Of a stretch of DNA of 64,000 bases, positions 42,535 through 50,884 are shown piece after piece. The DNA is from Mesobacillus maritimus (GTDB lineage: Bacteria; Bacillota; Bacilli; Bacillales; Cytobacillaceae), in NCBI RefSeq assembly GCF_019749255.1, contig NZ_JACWFH010000033.1, forward strand, positions 29,129 to 93,128, in the 5' to 3' direction. The notes under the pieces are model-generated. The model did no database searches and was not told where the DNA came from. It worked only from the letters and a program-made list of their open reading frames with translations. The position numbers and the translations under genes are program-made. Position 1 is the stretch's first letter. The number at the start of each line of letters is the position of its first letter.

Positions 42535-43365
42535 ATGGCTTTAATTAAAAGAGAACAAATTGCAGGGATGAATATCCACTATATGCGCTATACATTAGAC
42601 TACTTTTTGGATGCCCAAGTAAAAGCGGGCATTCAGTCCATTGAATTTTGGACCGGGGTACCACATTACTATTTGGATCCTATAACCTATTCAGATTGTA
42701 AAATTCTAAAAGACAAAGTTCAGTCAAGAGGTCTGGAGATTAAAGTATTTACTCCGGAGAATTGTATGTATCAATATCAGTTTGCAGCTGTTAAGCCCGA
42801 AATATTTGAAAAAAGTTTACAGTATTTCACCAATGGAATTAAAGCAACGGCTGAACTTGGCTGCAAAGTGATGCAATGCAATTCTGGGTGGGGATACTTT
42901 GATGAGGACCGCGAAGAAGCTTGGAAAAGGTCGAATGAAATGCTATCCAAGCTTGCTGAGGTAGCCAAAGCCGAAGGGGTTACGCTCGCCCTAGAAGCCT
43001 TAAGACCTGAGGAATCCAACCTTGTTACTACAGCAAAGGATACAAAAAGAATGTTCGATGAGATCAATCATCCAAACTTAAAGGTACTGATTGATACGAC
43101 TGCAATGGGAGTTGCTGGTGAAACCTTACAGGACTGGTTTGATTTATTTGGCAAGGATATCATCCATACTCACTTCGTAGACGGTGATCCTTATGGACAT
43201 TTAGTTTGGGGAGATGGGAAGCATAATTTAGAACAGTTCCTAATAACCCTTCAAAAGAATGGTTATACAGGTTATTTAGGACAAGAAATTACAGATTCCA
43301 GATACTTTAAGGACCCAGTAGCCCATGATATACGAAATATGAAACAGTTCGAAAGGTTTATGTAA
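42535..43365 (+). CDS. FrlC-like sugar isomerase/epimerase (TIM barrel)
   Basis: 276 residues, the same length as E. coli FrlC. Xylose-isomerase-like barrel with metal ligands in LALEALRPEESN (Glu), KVLIDTTAMGV (Asp), HTHFVDGDPYGHLVWGDG (His, Asp) and YLGQEIT (Glu). FrlC interconverts fructoselysine and psicoselysine; the surrounding kinase and deglycase genes make this the likely reaction type. Ribosome binding site AGAAAGGGG. Confidence 0.8.
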   Translation: MALIKREQIAGMNIHYMRYTLDYFLDAQVKAGIQSIEFWTGVPHYYLDPITYSDCKILKDKVQSRGLEIKVFTPENCMYQYQFAAVKPEIFEKSLQYFTNGIKATAELGCKVMQCNSGWGYFDEDREEAWKRSNEMLSKLAEVAKAEGVTLALEALRPEESNLVTTAKDTKRMFDEINHPNLKVLIDTTAMGVAGETLQDWFDLFGKDIIHTHFVDGDPYGHLVWGDGKHNLEQFLITLQKNGYTGYLGQEITDSRYFKDPVAHDIRNMKQFERFM

Positions 43366-43503
43366 TTTGCTATGATTTGTTCTAACATTGGTTTAGCTGT
43401 TTTTAACGCCTACTATTTACCCAATTATGACATGTCTAAATAGCTGTTTCCGATAGAAAGCCATGTGAAAATAGTTAAAAACAGGTCGTTAAAAGGAAAT
43501 AAA

Positions 43504-43541
43504 AAAACTGGTGTAGATCGTTAACACCAGTTTTTTTTGCT
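43504..43541 (+). terminator. Intrinsic terminator between the FrlC-like gene and the permease gene
   Basis: AAACTGGTGT pairs with ACACCAGTTT (loop AGATCGTTA) and is followed by a TTTTT run. It divides the locus into two transcription units. Confidence 0.88.
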
Positions 43542-43631
43542 TTTTGCTAGGAAGGGTTATTTGCACGAAGTAAAACTAAAAACTGTCACTATTGCAACTT
43601 TATATTTTATTGTAAATTTTCAGATTAAATA

Positions 43632-43688
43632 TTGACACGAAGGACAAGTAAGGTTAATATAACGTTATATAACATTATATAACGTTAT
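43632..43688 (+). promoter_or_regulatory. Promoter and triple 10-bp operators of the second frl-type unit
   Basis: TTGACA (43632-43637), 17 bases, TAATAT (43655-43660). Three adjacent copies follow at exact 10-bp steps: ATAACGTTAT (43659-43668), ATAACATTAT (43669-43678) and ATAACGTTAT (43679-43688). The arrangement is the same as at 41558, so both units probably answer to one regulator. Confidence 0.8.
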
Positions 43689-43866
43689 ACATAGTGTTCA
43701 GCAAACCTCATTCTTTAATCATGCTCGCTTTTAAAAAAAGAATTTTGGGAACAAAAAGGATTAGAGGATATTTAAGGTGTAAAGGGAAAGGAAATCTCTT
43801 TAACGTTAAGATCCTTTCATTCTTTTAAAAAAGATCCAACTACTATACACCATGGGGGGGATAAAA

Positions 43867-44529
43867 TTGAACTTTTCATTTTTAGGACAATATTCTTCAT
43901 TCTATTTAACAGGGGCATACATTACCATCGCCCTTGCAGTGATTGCTGTAGTATTAGGTACCATTCTCGGGGTTGCATTAACTTTATTAAGGCGAACCAG
44001 ATTTAAGCCTCTCAAACTTTTAGGAGATATTTATGTCGAGTTTATAAGAGGTACCCCCCTTCTTGCACAGATTTATATCATTTATATCGGGGTGCCGATT
44101 ATCTTTTCTGGAAGCGATATTCCAGATTTTGCTGTAGGTGCTATCGCGTTATCACTGAATGCAGCAGCCTATATCTCCGAAACCATCCGTTCTGGAATCG
44201 ACGCTGTTAGTATTGGACAAATGGAAGCGGCAAGAAGTTTAGGAATGACTCAGAGGCAAACAATGTTTGACATCATTCTTCCTCAGGCTTTTAAAAACAT
44301 TCTTCCAGCACTTGGAAATCAATTTATTGGTAGTATTAAGGATTCCTCGATTGTCTCGATCATTGGTGTTGCAGAGTTGATGTATAAATCAACGATTGTT
44401 AGAGGAAATACAGCCTTGGGTTTAGAGCCAATTTTAGTAGCCTCATTAGGGTATTTAATTATGACATTTACCTTGGCACAGCTTCTAGGGGTTGTTGAAA
44501 GGAGATTGAAAACAAGTGATCGACGTTAA
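43867..44529 (+). CDS. ABC transporter permease of the frl-type operon
   Basis: 220 residues, HisM/GlnP-type amino-acid permease ([27 protein letters not shown] loop [56 protein letters not shown]). The frame opens with ATGGGGGGG at 43852, but that G-run is the Shine-Dalgarno; the real start is the TTG at 43867. Its gene overlaps the ATPase gene by 14 bases. Confidence 0.86.
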   Translation: MNFSFLGQYSSFYLTGAYITIALAVIAVVLGTILGVALTLLRRTRFKPLKLLGDIYVEFIRGTPLLAQIYIIYIGVPIIFSGSDIPDFAVGAIALSLNAAAYISETIRSGIDAVSIGQMEAARSLGMTQRQTMFDIILPQAFKNILPALGNQFIGSIKDSSIVSIIGVAELMYKSTIVRGNTALGLEPILVASLGYLIMTFTLAQLLGVVERRLKTSDRR

Positions 44530-45238
44530 CGATTTGCATAAAAGCTACGGGAAAAACGAAGTGTTAAAAGGAGTAAATGTCAATATTAACAGGGGAGAAG
44601 TAGTCGTAGTAATAGGACCATCTGGCTCAGGAAAAAGTACTTTCCTTCGGTGCCTAAACCTATTGGAGGTTCCTACGAGCGGGACGATTCTTGTCGATAA
44701 TCAAGACATTACTTCAAAAAAAGTAAACATCGATAAAGTAAGAGAAAAGATGGGAATGGTTTTCCAACAGTTTAATTTGTTTCCACACAAGACGGTCTAT
44801 CAAAATATTGTCCATGCTCCTATGAGAGTGAAGGGGACGAAGCAACAAGAAGCAAAAGTCTTAGCAGAAGAATTATTGAAAAAAGTAGGTTTGTCTGAAA
44901 AGATACAAGCCTTCCCATCCTCCCTTTCCGGAGGGCAGCTGCAGCGAATTGCGATTGCAAGAGCACTCGCTATGAAGCCAGAAGTGATGCTTTTTGATGA
45001 ACCAACTTCAGCTCTTGACCCAGAAATGGTCGGCGAAGTGCTAGCTGTTATGAAAGACCTTGCCCGAGAAGGAATGACAATGGTTGTCGTCACCCATGAA
45101 ATGGGGTTTGCCAAGGAGGTCGGGGATCGAATTCTATTTATGGATCAAGGAAAGATTATGGAGGAAAACAATCCTAAAGAATTCTTTGAACATCCAAAAC
45201 ATCCAAGAACAATCGATTTCCTTTCAAAAGTCTTATAA
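44516..45238 (+). CDS. ABC transporter ATPase of the frl-type operon
   Basis: 240 residues from a GTG with AAGGAG upstream. Walker [11 protein letters not shown]-loop [13 protein letters not shown], signature [15 protein letters not shown], Walker [16 protein letters not shown]-loop VVTHEMGFA: the GlnQ-type polar amino-acid ATPase. B. subtilis frl uses a carbohydrate-type ABC importer instead, so this locus has a different transporter class. Confidence 0.9.
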   Translation: MIDVNDLHKSYGKNEVLKGVNVNINRGEVVVVIGPSGSGKSTFLRCLNLLEVPTSGTILVDNQDITSKKVNIDKVREKMGMVFQQFNLFPHKTVYQNIVHAPMRVKGTKQQEAKVLAEELLKKVGLSEKIQAFPSSLSGGQLQRIAIARALAMKPEVMLFDEPTSALDPEMVGEVLAVMKDLAREGMTMVVVTHEMGFAKEVGDRILFMDQGKIMEENNPKEFFEHPKHPRTIDFLSKVL

Positions 45239-45252
45239 GTGAGGGTTCAGAA

Positions 45253-46095
45253 ATGTTGAAAGTACTAGGATTAGGCGACAATGTCGTTGATAAATATGAA
45301 CATATCCACACGATGTATCCTGGCGGTAATGCTTTGAATTTCGCCGTTTTCGCAAAAAAGTTTGGTGCCGATGCAGCGTTCTTAGGGGCTTTTGGCACTG
45401 ATCAGGAAGCAGAGCATGTCCAAGAAAGTGTTAGAACGATAGGATTAGATACCACCCATTGTAAGCAGTATGAAGGAGAAAATGGGTGTGCTAGAGTCAC
45501 CCTGAGAGAAGGAGATCGTGTTTTTCTAGGCAGTAATCGTTGCGGAGTTCTAAGCCAATATGGCCTTAATTTAACTCCTGATGATTTTGACTATATAAAA
45601 CATTTCGATTTAGTCCATTCAGGCCTTTATGGGTTTGCAGAAGCGGAGCTACCAAAGTTGAAAGAGCTAGGAGTATCGATAGGGTTTGATTTTTCATCTG
45701 ATTTTACAGAAGAAAAGGTCAACCAAATTGCTCCATTTGTGGATTTTGCCTATTTTTCAAGCAGCCATTTACCTCTTGATGAAATGTTAAACCTCATGGT
45801 GAAAGTAACAGGATTAGGCTGCCAACTGGTTTTATGTACGATGGGTGAAAAAGGGGCGCTCTTATTCGACGGAGAAACGTTTTATATGCAAGAACCAGAC
45901 TATGTAAAACCAACTGATACGATGGGAGCAGGCGATTCGTTTATTACGTGTTTTATTGTCCAATACCTGAGTAAAACAAAGCATGGGAATACGAATAGGG
46001 CTGAGATTATAAAAGATAGCTTAAAAGAGGCTGCTAGGTTTTCGGCGGAACAGTGTTTAGTAGACGGTTCCTTTGGATTCGGAAAAGTCTATTAA
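45253..46095 (+). CDS. frlD: Fructoselysine 6-kinase-like PfkB kinase
   Basis: 280 residues. LGLGDNVVDKYEHIHTMYPGGNALNFAVFAKKFGADAAFLGAFG is very close to FrlD of B. subtilis and E. coli, with GENGCARVTL and the catalytic DTMGAGDSF (Asp base) also conserved. It phosphorylates C6 of the fructose moiety of fructosamines. Cotranscribed with the ATPase gene (14-base gap), followed by the deglycase gene at 46199. Confidence 0.86.
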   Translation: MLKVLGLGDNVVDKYEHIHTMYPGGNALNFAVFAKKFGADAAFLGAFGTDQEAEHVQESVRTIGLDTTHCKQYEGENGCARVTLREGDRVFLGSNRCGVLSQYGLNLTPDDFDYIKHFDLVHSGLYGFAEAELPKLKELGVSIGFDFSSDFTEEKVNQIAPFVDFAYFSSSHLPLDEMLNLMVKVTGLGCQLVLCTMGEKGALLFDGETFYMQEPDYVKPTDTMGAGDSFITCFIVQYLSKTKHGNTNRAEIIKDSLKEAARFSAEQCLVDGSFGFGKVY

Positions 46096-46198
46096 AAACT
46101 TCCATTTTAAGGCATAAAAATTCATTAAAATTGGTTATTTAAGATGACATTTGTTATCTATAAAAATATAAAAAAACAAAATACTGGAGGCTTTATCC

Positions 46199-47167
46199 AT
46201 GGAATTAAGACAAATTATTACTTCAATTAAGGAAAAACAACCATCAATTAAAAGTGTATTTTTTGTAGGCTGTGGAGCATCTAAAGCGGAACTTTATCCT
46301 GCAAAATATTTTCTAGAAGCAAATGCAAAAGAACTTCGCGTAAGCTTATATACAGCAAATGAATTTAATTATGCAACGCCAGTAGCTGTAGACGAGACAA
46401 GCATTGTGATTACTTGTTCATTAGGTGGTACTACACCAGAATCAGTAGAAGCAACATCAAAAGCTAGAGAACTAGGTGCACATGTCATTGCGGTAACTCA
46501 TGTGGAAGATTCTCCATTAACGAAGGATGCAGAGTATGTGGTATACCACGGATTTGAAGCAAACTATGCAGCTAAAATGGAAAAAATGACAAAAGTACTA
46601 GGATTGGCAACTGAAATTTTAAATGAGTTTGAAGGATATGAGCATTATATCAAGATGCAAGATGGATTCAGCAAAATTTACGATCTAATTGAAAAATCCG
46701 TTGCTTCAGTTGTTCCACAAGCAAAAGCATTTGCTGATGCTTACAAAGACGATGAAGTGATTTATGTGATGAGTAGTGGGGCAACACATGAAGTTGCTTA
46801 CTCTTTCTCCATCTGTTTATTGATGGAAATGCAATGGATTAACTCTGGTACATTCCACGATGGTGAGTTCTTCCACGGACCTTTCGAAATTGTTGATAAA
46901 GATGTCCCATTCTTATTATTAATGAATGATGGTAGAACGAGAGCAATGGATTCTAGAGCACTTGATTTCTTAAACCGTTTTGATGCCAAAACAACTGTAG
47001 TAGATGCCAAAGACTTTGGGTTAGGATCTGAGGTTGCCCCAGAAGTGGTCGATTACTTTAACCCAATGTTAATTTCAGGTGTGTTACGTGTCTATGCAGA
47101 ACAGCTAGCCATTGTAAGAAACCACCCACTTACGAAGAGAAGATATATGTGGAAGCTTGAATACTAA
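46199..47167 (+). CDS. frlB: Fructosamine-6-phosphate deglycase-like SIS-domain protein
   Basis: 322 residues with two SIS domains: SVFFVGCGASKAELYPAKYFLE, IVITCSLGGTTPESVEATSKARELGAHVIAVTH, and DEVIYVMSSGATHEVAYSFSICLLMEMQWINSGTFHDGEFFHGPFEIV. The FHDGEFFHGPFE segment is a FrlB hallmark. It splits fructoselysine-6-phosphate (or similar) into glucose-6-phosphate and the amino acid. GGAGG precedes the ATG. It closes the catabolic route. Confidence 0.87.
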   Translation: MELRQIITSIKEKQPSIKSVFFVGCGASKAELYPAKYFLEANAKELRVSLYTANEFNYATPVAVDETSIVITCSLGGTTPESVEATSKARELGAHVIAVTHVEDSPLTKDAEYVVYHGFEANYAAKMEKMTKVLGLATEILNEFEGYEHYIKMQDGFSKIYDLIEKSVASVVPQAKAFADAYKDDEVIYVMSSGATHEVAYSFSICLLMEMQWINSGTFHDGEFFHGPFEIVDKDVPFLLLMNDGRTRAMDSRALDFLNRFDAKTTVVDAKDFGLGSEVAPEVVDYFNPMLISGVLRVYAEQLAIVRNHPLTKRRYMWKLEY

Positions 47168-47192
47168 AAATCGGATGAGGAACTAAAATTGT

Positions 47193-47222
47193 GGTGTTGT
47201 TTTAGGGCAACACCCTTTTTCT
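47193..47222 (+). terminator. Intrinsic terminator after frlB
   Basis: GGTGTTG pairs with CAACACC around TTTTAGGG and is followed by CTTTTT. Confidence 0.75.
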
Positions 47223-47363
47223 CTTCTTTTCCTGACAGATGTGATAGATTTGTAGTATCGCCCGTTTTGATTAGGCGCAATTTCTTTTAAAAAAGTTTCT
47301 CTTATGTTATGAATAGATAGAAGGGATCATTTTTATAAAATTCCCGAAAGGAGGCAGGGTGTA

Positions 47364-48098
47364 TTGCTGAATAGTGAAAGCGCTATCCCTTTGTATATAC
47401 AACTCAAACAAGCCATTTTAGAAGACATTAATAATAAAGTATATAGACCTGGTGAAAAGTTGCCAACTGAACCTGAACTAGGTGAAAAATACAATGTTAG
47501 TCGGATTACTGTTCGAAAAGCCGTTGTAGATTTAGTAAACGAAGGGTATCTAATCAAGCAACAAGGAAAAGGTACATTTGTTAATCATGCGAAGATAAAA
47601 AGAGAACTGGTTTCAGTAAATGGTTACTCTGAATACATGATTTCAGCTGGGAATAAGCCCCAGCAAAAGATTGTATCCCTCGCAATTAAGGAAGCGTCAT
47701 TAGAACTAGCACAAACATTACAAATTCCAGAGGGCAGTCAAATCCTAGAGTTGAGAAGGATTCTTTACCTAGACAATCAGCCATTATCCCATGAAATTTC
47801 TACCTATCCATTATCTTTATTCCCTAAGCTAGATCAATATATAAAAGAAAACCACTCGATGCACCAAATCCTAAAAGATCAATACGGCATTGCCCCAGCT
47901 TTTAATAATAAGGTCTTAAATGTAGTATTTGCTAACCAAGAAGTGGCGGACTTTTTGGAATGTAACAAAAGTGATCCACTATATGAGTTAGAAAAAATCG
48001 CTTATGATAAAGATAAAAAAACCATTTACCATTCTTTTTTGTATTATCATATTAGTCGGGTTAGTTTTACGATTTCAAGCGAATTTACATCACAGTGA
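47364..48098 (+). CDS. GntR/HutC-family regulator (FrlR-like)
   Basis: 244 residues from a TTG, 9 bases after a perfect AAAGGAGG. N-terminal winged helix (IPLYIQLKQAILEDINNKVYRPGEKLPTEPELGEKYNVSRITVRKAVVDLVNEGYLIKQQGKGTFV, residues 8-73) and a UTRA ligand domain. It follows the frl-type genes in the same orientation and probably represses both units through the ATAACGTTAT sites, being released by a phosphorylated fructosamine or sugar phosphate. Confidence 0.86.
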   Translation: MLNSESAIPLYIQLKQAILEDINNKVYRPGEKLPTEPELGEKYNVSRITVRKAVVDLVNEGYLIKQQGKGTFVNHAKIKRELVSVNGYSEYMISAGNKPQQKIVSLAIKEASLELAQTLQIPEGSQILELRRILYLDNQPLSHEISTYPLSLFPKLDQYIKENHSMHQILKDQYGIAPAFNNKVLNVVFANQEVADFLECNKSDPLYELEKIAYDKDKKTIYHSFLYYHISRVSFTISSEFTSQ

Positions 48099-48154
48099 CG
48101 CAGCAAAGAGAATCATTTTAAATAATACCATATGGTTGAGAATAGAAAAGGACA

Positions 48155-48180
48155 GCCCTTTCGCTTTAAAGAGAAAGGGC
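48155..48180 (+). terminator. Hairpin after the FrlR-like gene
   Basis: GCCCTTTC pairs with GAAAGGGC. The T-run is displaced (CGCCCTATTTTT), so this is a weak terminator candidate. Confidence 0.5.
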
Positions 48181-48278
48181 CGCCCTATTTTTCGAGGTTT
48201 TTCTTTTTTGTCATGGTGTGCTACTAGTCTTAGAAAAAGGGACGGTTCTTAAAGTGGACAATCGGAAGTTTTGCGCGA

Positions 48279-48325
48279 AAAAGGGCACGATGAGCGGTAT
48301 ATACTACTCATCGTGCCCTTTTCTA
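48279..48325 (+). terminator. Strong bidirectional-type terminator hairpin
   Basis: AAAAGGGCACGATGAG pairs with CTCATCGTGCCCTTTT and is followed by CTATTCTT. It lies between the frl locus and the IS91-family element; no gene lies in 48326-48481. Confidence 0.8.
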
Positions 48326-48549
48326 TTCTTGGTTCTTCCTCAGACACGCAAAATTTTTGATTGCCGGAGAAGAATGAAGTCGCGGTTCTGGCCTATGGGG
48401 TTTGAATCTTTCGATTTCCCTCAAAAATAAGTTTAAGGGAATGGATCATGGGTTAAATTCATTGAGTGTACTGGATTTTAAGGGGAAACGAACATAGTTT
48501 CCCCCTCCCCACTGAAGAGGCTTTTATTCGGGTATTCACTTAAGGTCAT

Positions 48550-49688
48550 CTAGGGTACTCCTCCGGAAGCGGCTAACTGTAAAGAAGAGTTCCGGCAGCC
48601 TTGGCATTGACTTACGTCCTTTTTTAAGATGAGGGAAACAATCTCCAAAACACTCAATCCCTCAAACTTCGATTTATATACGGGGCTTCTAGTCATTTTC
48701 CGGCATAGTTTTAGTTTCGTTTTCTTATTCCTGTTCGCGAGTAAGCCATAATGCCTGATCTTTACAAATCCCTTGGGAAGGACGTGCATTAGGAACCTGC
48801 GAATGAACTCTACCTTTGTGAGGGTGACTTTTTTCTTCCTATTATCGTTTTTATAGTCCCTCACTCCAAAGGTGACGGTATCCTCATCAACTGAAATGAT
48901 CCGGTTATTCGAAATGGCAATCCTATGGGTGTAACGACCAAGGTATTCCATCACTGCCAAAGGTCCATCGAATGTCCTCTTGGTATAGCTATACCAATCA
49001 AGTGAGTAACACTTGTCCAAGAGATCCTGAAAAACCTCTTTATTTTGATAGATTTTAGCTTCGTTATAGAAACCTAGCAGTCCTTGTCTGTAATACTGCT
49101 TCAGGTAATAAAGATATTTTCCCTTGAATTTTTTTGACAGCACTTTGACCGGAATGAAGAATTTCTTGGACGCAGCACGCCATTCATTGTGTTCCGTCAG
49201 GCCTCCGGCCAGCACGACTGTATGGATGTGAGGATGATAGTGCAGGTTCTGTCCCCATGTATGCAAGACGGAGAAAAAGCCGATTTGTGCTCCAAGATAT
49301 TTTGTGTCCTTTGAGAGCTCCATCAATGTTTCAGCCACAGCCTTATACATTAAGTCATAAAGCAGCCGTTGATTATGATAGATAATCTGGTGTAGCTGTT
49401 CGGCATAGTGAAGACGACGTGAAAATAAGGCGCATTCAATATATCTTGTTTTCGTTTATCAACCCAAATATCTTTATTGACTCCCTGACATTGGGTGCAG
49501 TGCCGATTACGGCAGGAGTTATAGCTGACCTGAGAGTGGCCGCAACTATCACATTCATAAGTTCGTCCGCCCAAGGCTGAAGTTCTACAGTTCATGATAT
49601 CCCTAGCAGTTTTAGCTTGATCGAGGGATGGCTTGTATGATTGTTTATATCTAGAAAATGAGTCACGGAACAAATCCTGGATATTCAT
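48550..49688 (-). pseudogene. IS91-family transposase, frameshifted
   Basis: The first part (49688-about 49402) has a zinc-ribbon region (CDSCGHSQVSYNSCRNRHCTQCQ) and HVVFTMP. The second (from about 49402 in the next frame; ATG at 49350) continues EQLHQIIYHNQRLLYDLMYKAVAETL, then the HUH region LHYHPHIHTVVLAGGL and the twin tyrosines YLGRYTHRIAIS. Restoring one G in the ATGCCGAACAG stretch (to ATGCCGGAACAG) rejoins them, so a 1-bp deletion near 49401 has inactivated the gene unless it is a sequencing error. Confidence 0.85.
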
Positions 49689-49690
49689 TC

Positions 49691-50557
49691 TTACTCGCCT
49701 TTGCCAGAGTCCATTGGACTCTTGACCCCCATCAGGGATTTGGATGTCATGTGCAAGTAGGCAGCTGATGTTTGAAAGTTTTTATGACCAAGCAATTGTT
49801 GGATCAAAACCGGTTCTACCCCGTCTTCCAAGGAATGAGTGGCAAAGCAGTGCCTTAGAGTATGGGTTGAAATACGTGAATCTATCTTCAATTTGTTTTT
49901 AAGCCTAATCATGGTGTTTTTTATGGTTTTTACATGGATGTGTTGATTATCCTTTACTCCAGGAAATAACCAGTCAGAAGATAAATAGTTCTTATTGGCG
50001 AATTCGGTCCTGAAATAATCCCGAAGGACCAAGAGTGACTCCTTTGATAAGATGGTGTATCGGTTAGTGTTATGTTTGGCATTGGCCACTCGAACTCTCA
50101 TGGTTTTACTGCAGATATCACCAATCTTCAGGTTCGCGACTTCACTGACCCTTAATCCACTTCCATATAACAATGAAAAGATTGCCTTATGTTTTTTATT
50201 TTGGATAGCGTTTATTAGGTTGAGAATTTCATCCCTGGAAGGGATGACGGGAAATGATTGGGGACGCCTCATTCTTGGAATCTTCATAGGATTCCATTCC
50301 TTCTCCAGAACATATGTGTAGAAGAATCGGACGGAAGAGATATAATTATTGATTGTCCCTGCCGAAAGCCCCCGTACGTTTTTTAATAGAAGAATATAAT
50401 CCTGGATATCCTCAAGGGTAGTTCCGTCGGTTGGACGGTTTTGTTCATTCATGAAAGAGATGAATGAACGTATCCTTCTTCCGTAGGACTCTCTTGAAGA
50501 CTCGGGAGTGTTTTTGAGTTCAAAGTACAAGTTTACTTTTTGATCATATTGATTCAT
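49691..50557 (-). CDS. Tyrosine recombinase/integrase associated with the IS91-family element
   Basis: 288 residues. An N-terminal SAM-like core-binding domain (residues 5-95) is followed by the catalytic domain with the Arg in GSGLRVSEVANLKIGD, HTLRHCFATH, the second His in LLGHKNFQTSAAYLHM and the nucleophile Tyr in AAYLHM. All active-site residues are present, so it may still work. It lies directly before the transposase gene (TAA, 2 bases, ATG). Its AGGAGG is buried in a 13-bp hairpin at 50566-50605. Confidence 0.88.
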   Translation of the reverse strand: MNQYDQKVNLYFELKNTPESSRESYGRRIRSFISFMNEQNRPTDGTTLEDIQDYILLLKNVRGLSAGTINNYISSVRFFYTYVLEKEWNPMKIPRMRRPQSFPVIPSRDEILNLINAIQNKKHKAIFSLLYGSGLRVSEVANLKIGDICSKTMRVRVANAKHNTNRYTILSKESLLVLRDYFRTEFANKNYLSSDWLFPGVKDNQHIHVKTIKNTMIRLKNKLKIDSRISTHTLRHCFATHSLEDGVEPVLIQQLLGHKNFQTSAAYLHMTSKSLMGVKSPMDSGKGE

Positions 50558-50565
50558 GGTTGTGT

Positions 50566-50605
50566 GCCTCCTGATTTTAAAATTTAATATTAAAAATCAG
50601 GAGGC
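50566..50605 (-). promoter_or_regulatory. Hairpin sequestering the integrase ribosome binding site
   Basis: On the minus strand, GCCTCCTGATTTT pairs with AAAATCAGGAGGC, and the latter contains the AGGAGG that serves the integrase ATG 9 bases on. Folding would mask the Shine-Dalgarno. The following region 50606-50884 shows no gene. Confidence 0.6.
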
Positions 50606-50884
50606 AGGAGGGGGCCTAGATAGGGAATTTGTGTTATATATTTTTCTATGGTTCTGTGTTATAATCATGGGCGAAAAGTTCTTTTCTAATGTATTTGTTT
50701 GGTTTGGCGATTAAACAATACCATAAGAAAGGAAACTTTTCTTTTTTTATGCACTTTTTTAACTGTTTAAACTAGATTTGGAAGCCATCGCGGAGCGATT
50801 TCGTTCTTCTCTTACTTCTATACTAGGTGGAAGAGGAGAACCGTCCCAACCGAAGTTGGAACGCTTTTTATAGTGGATTTGTTT

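Larger units (their letters stand above)
48482..50605 (-). mobile_element. IS91-family element with its own tyrosine recombinase (approximate ends)
   Basis: Contains, on the minus strand, an integrase gene (50557-49691) followed after 2 bases by an IS91-type Y2 transposase gene (49688-48550, frameshifted). A hairpin GGGGAAAC/GTTTCCCC (48482-48504) lies beyond the transposase end and another, GCCTCCTGATTTT/AAAATCAGGAGGC (50566-50605), before the integrase; these may be near the terIS and oriIS ends. IS91 elements lack inverted repeats and target duplications, so I cannot fix exact boundaries. Confidence 0.72.

Noticed and set aside
50825..50880. Terminator of the BCCT gene
   Set aside because: The GTCCCAAC/GTTGGAAC hairpin has its T-run on the plus-strand side, the wrong direction for the minus-strand gene, and the stem has a mismatch.
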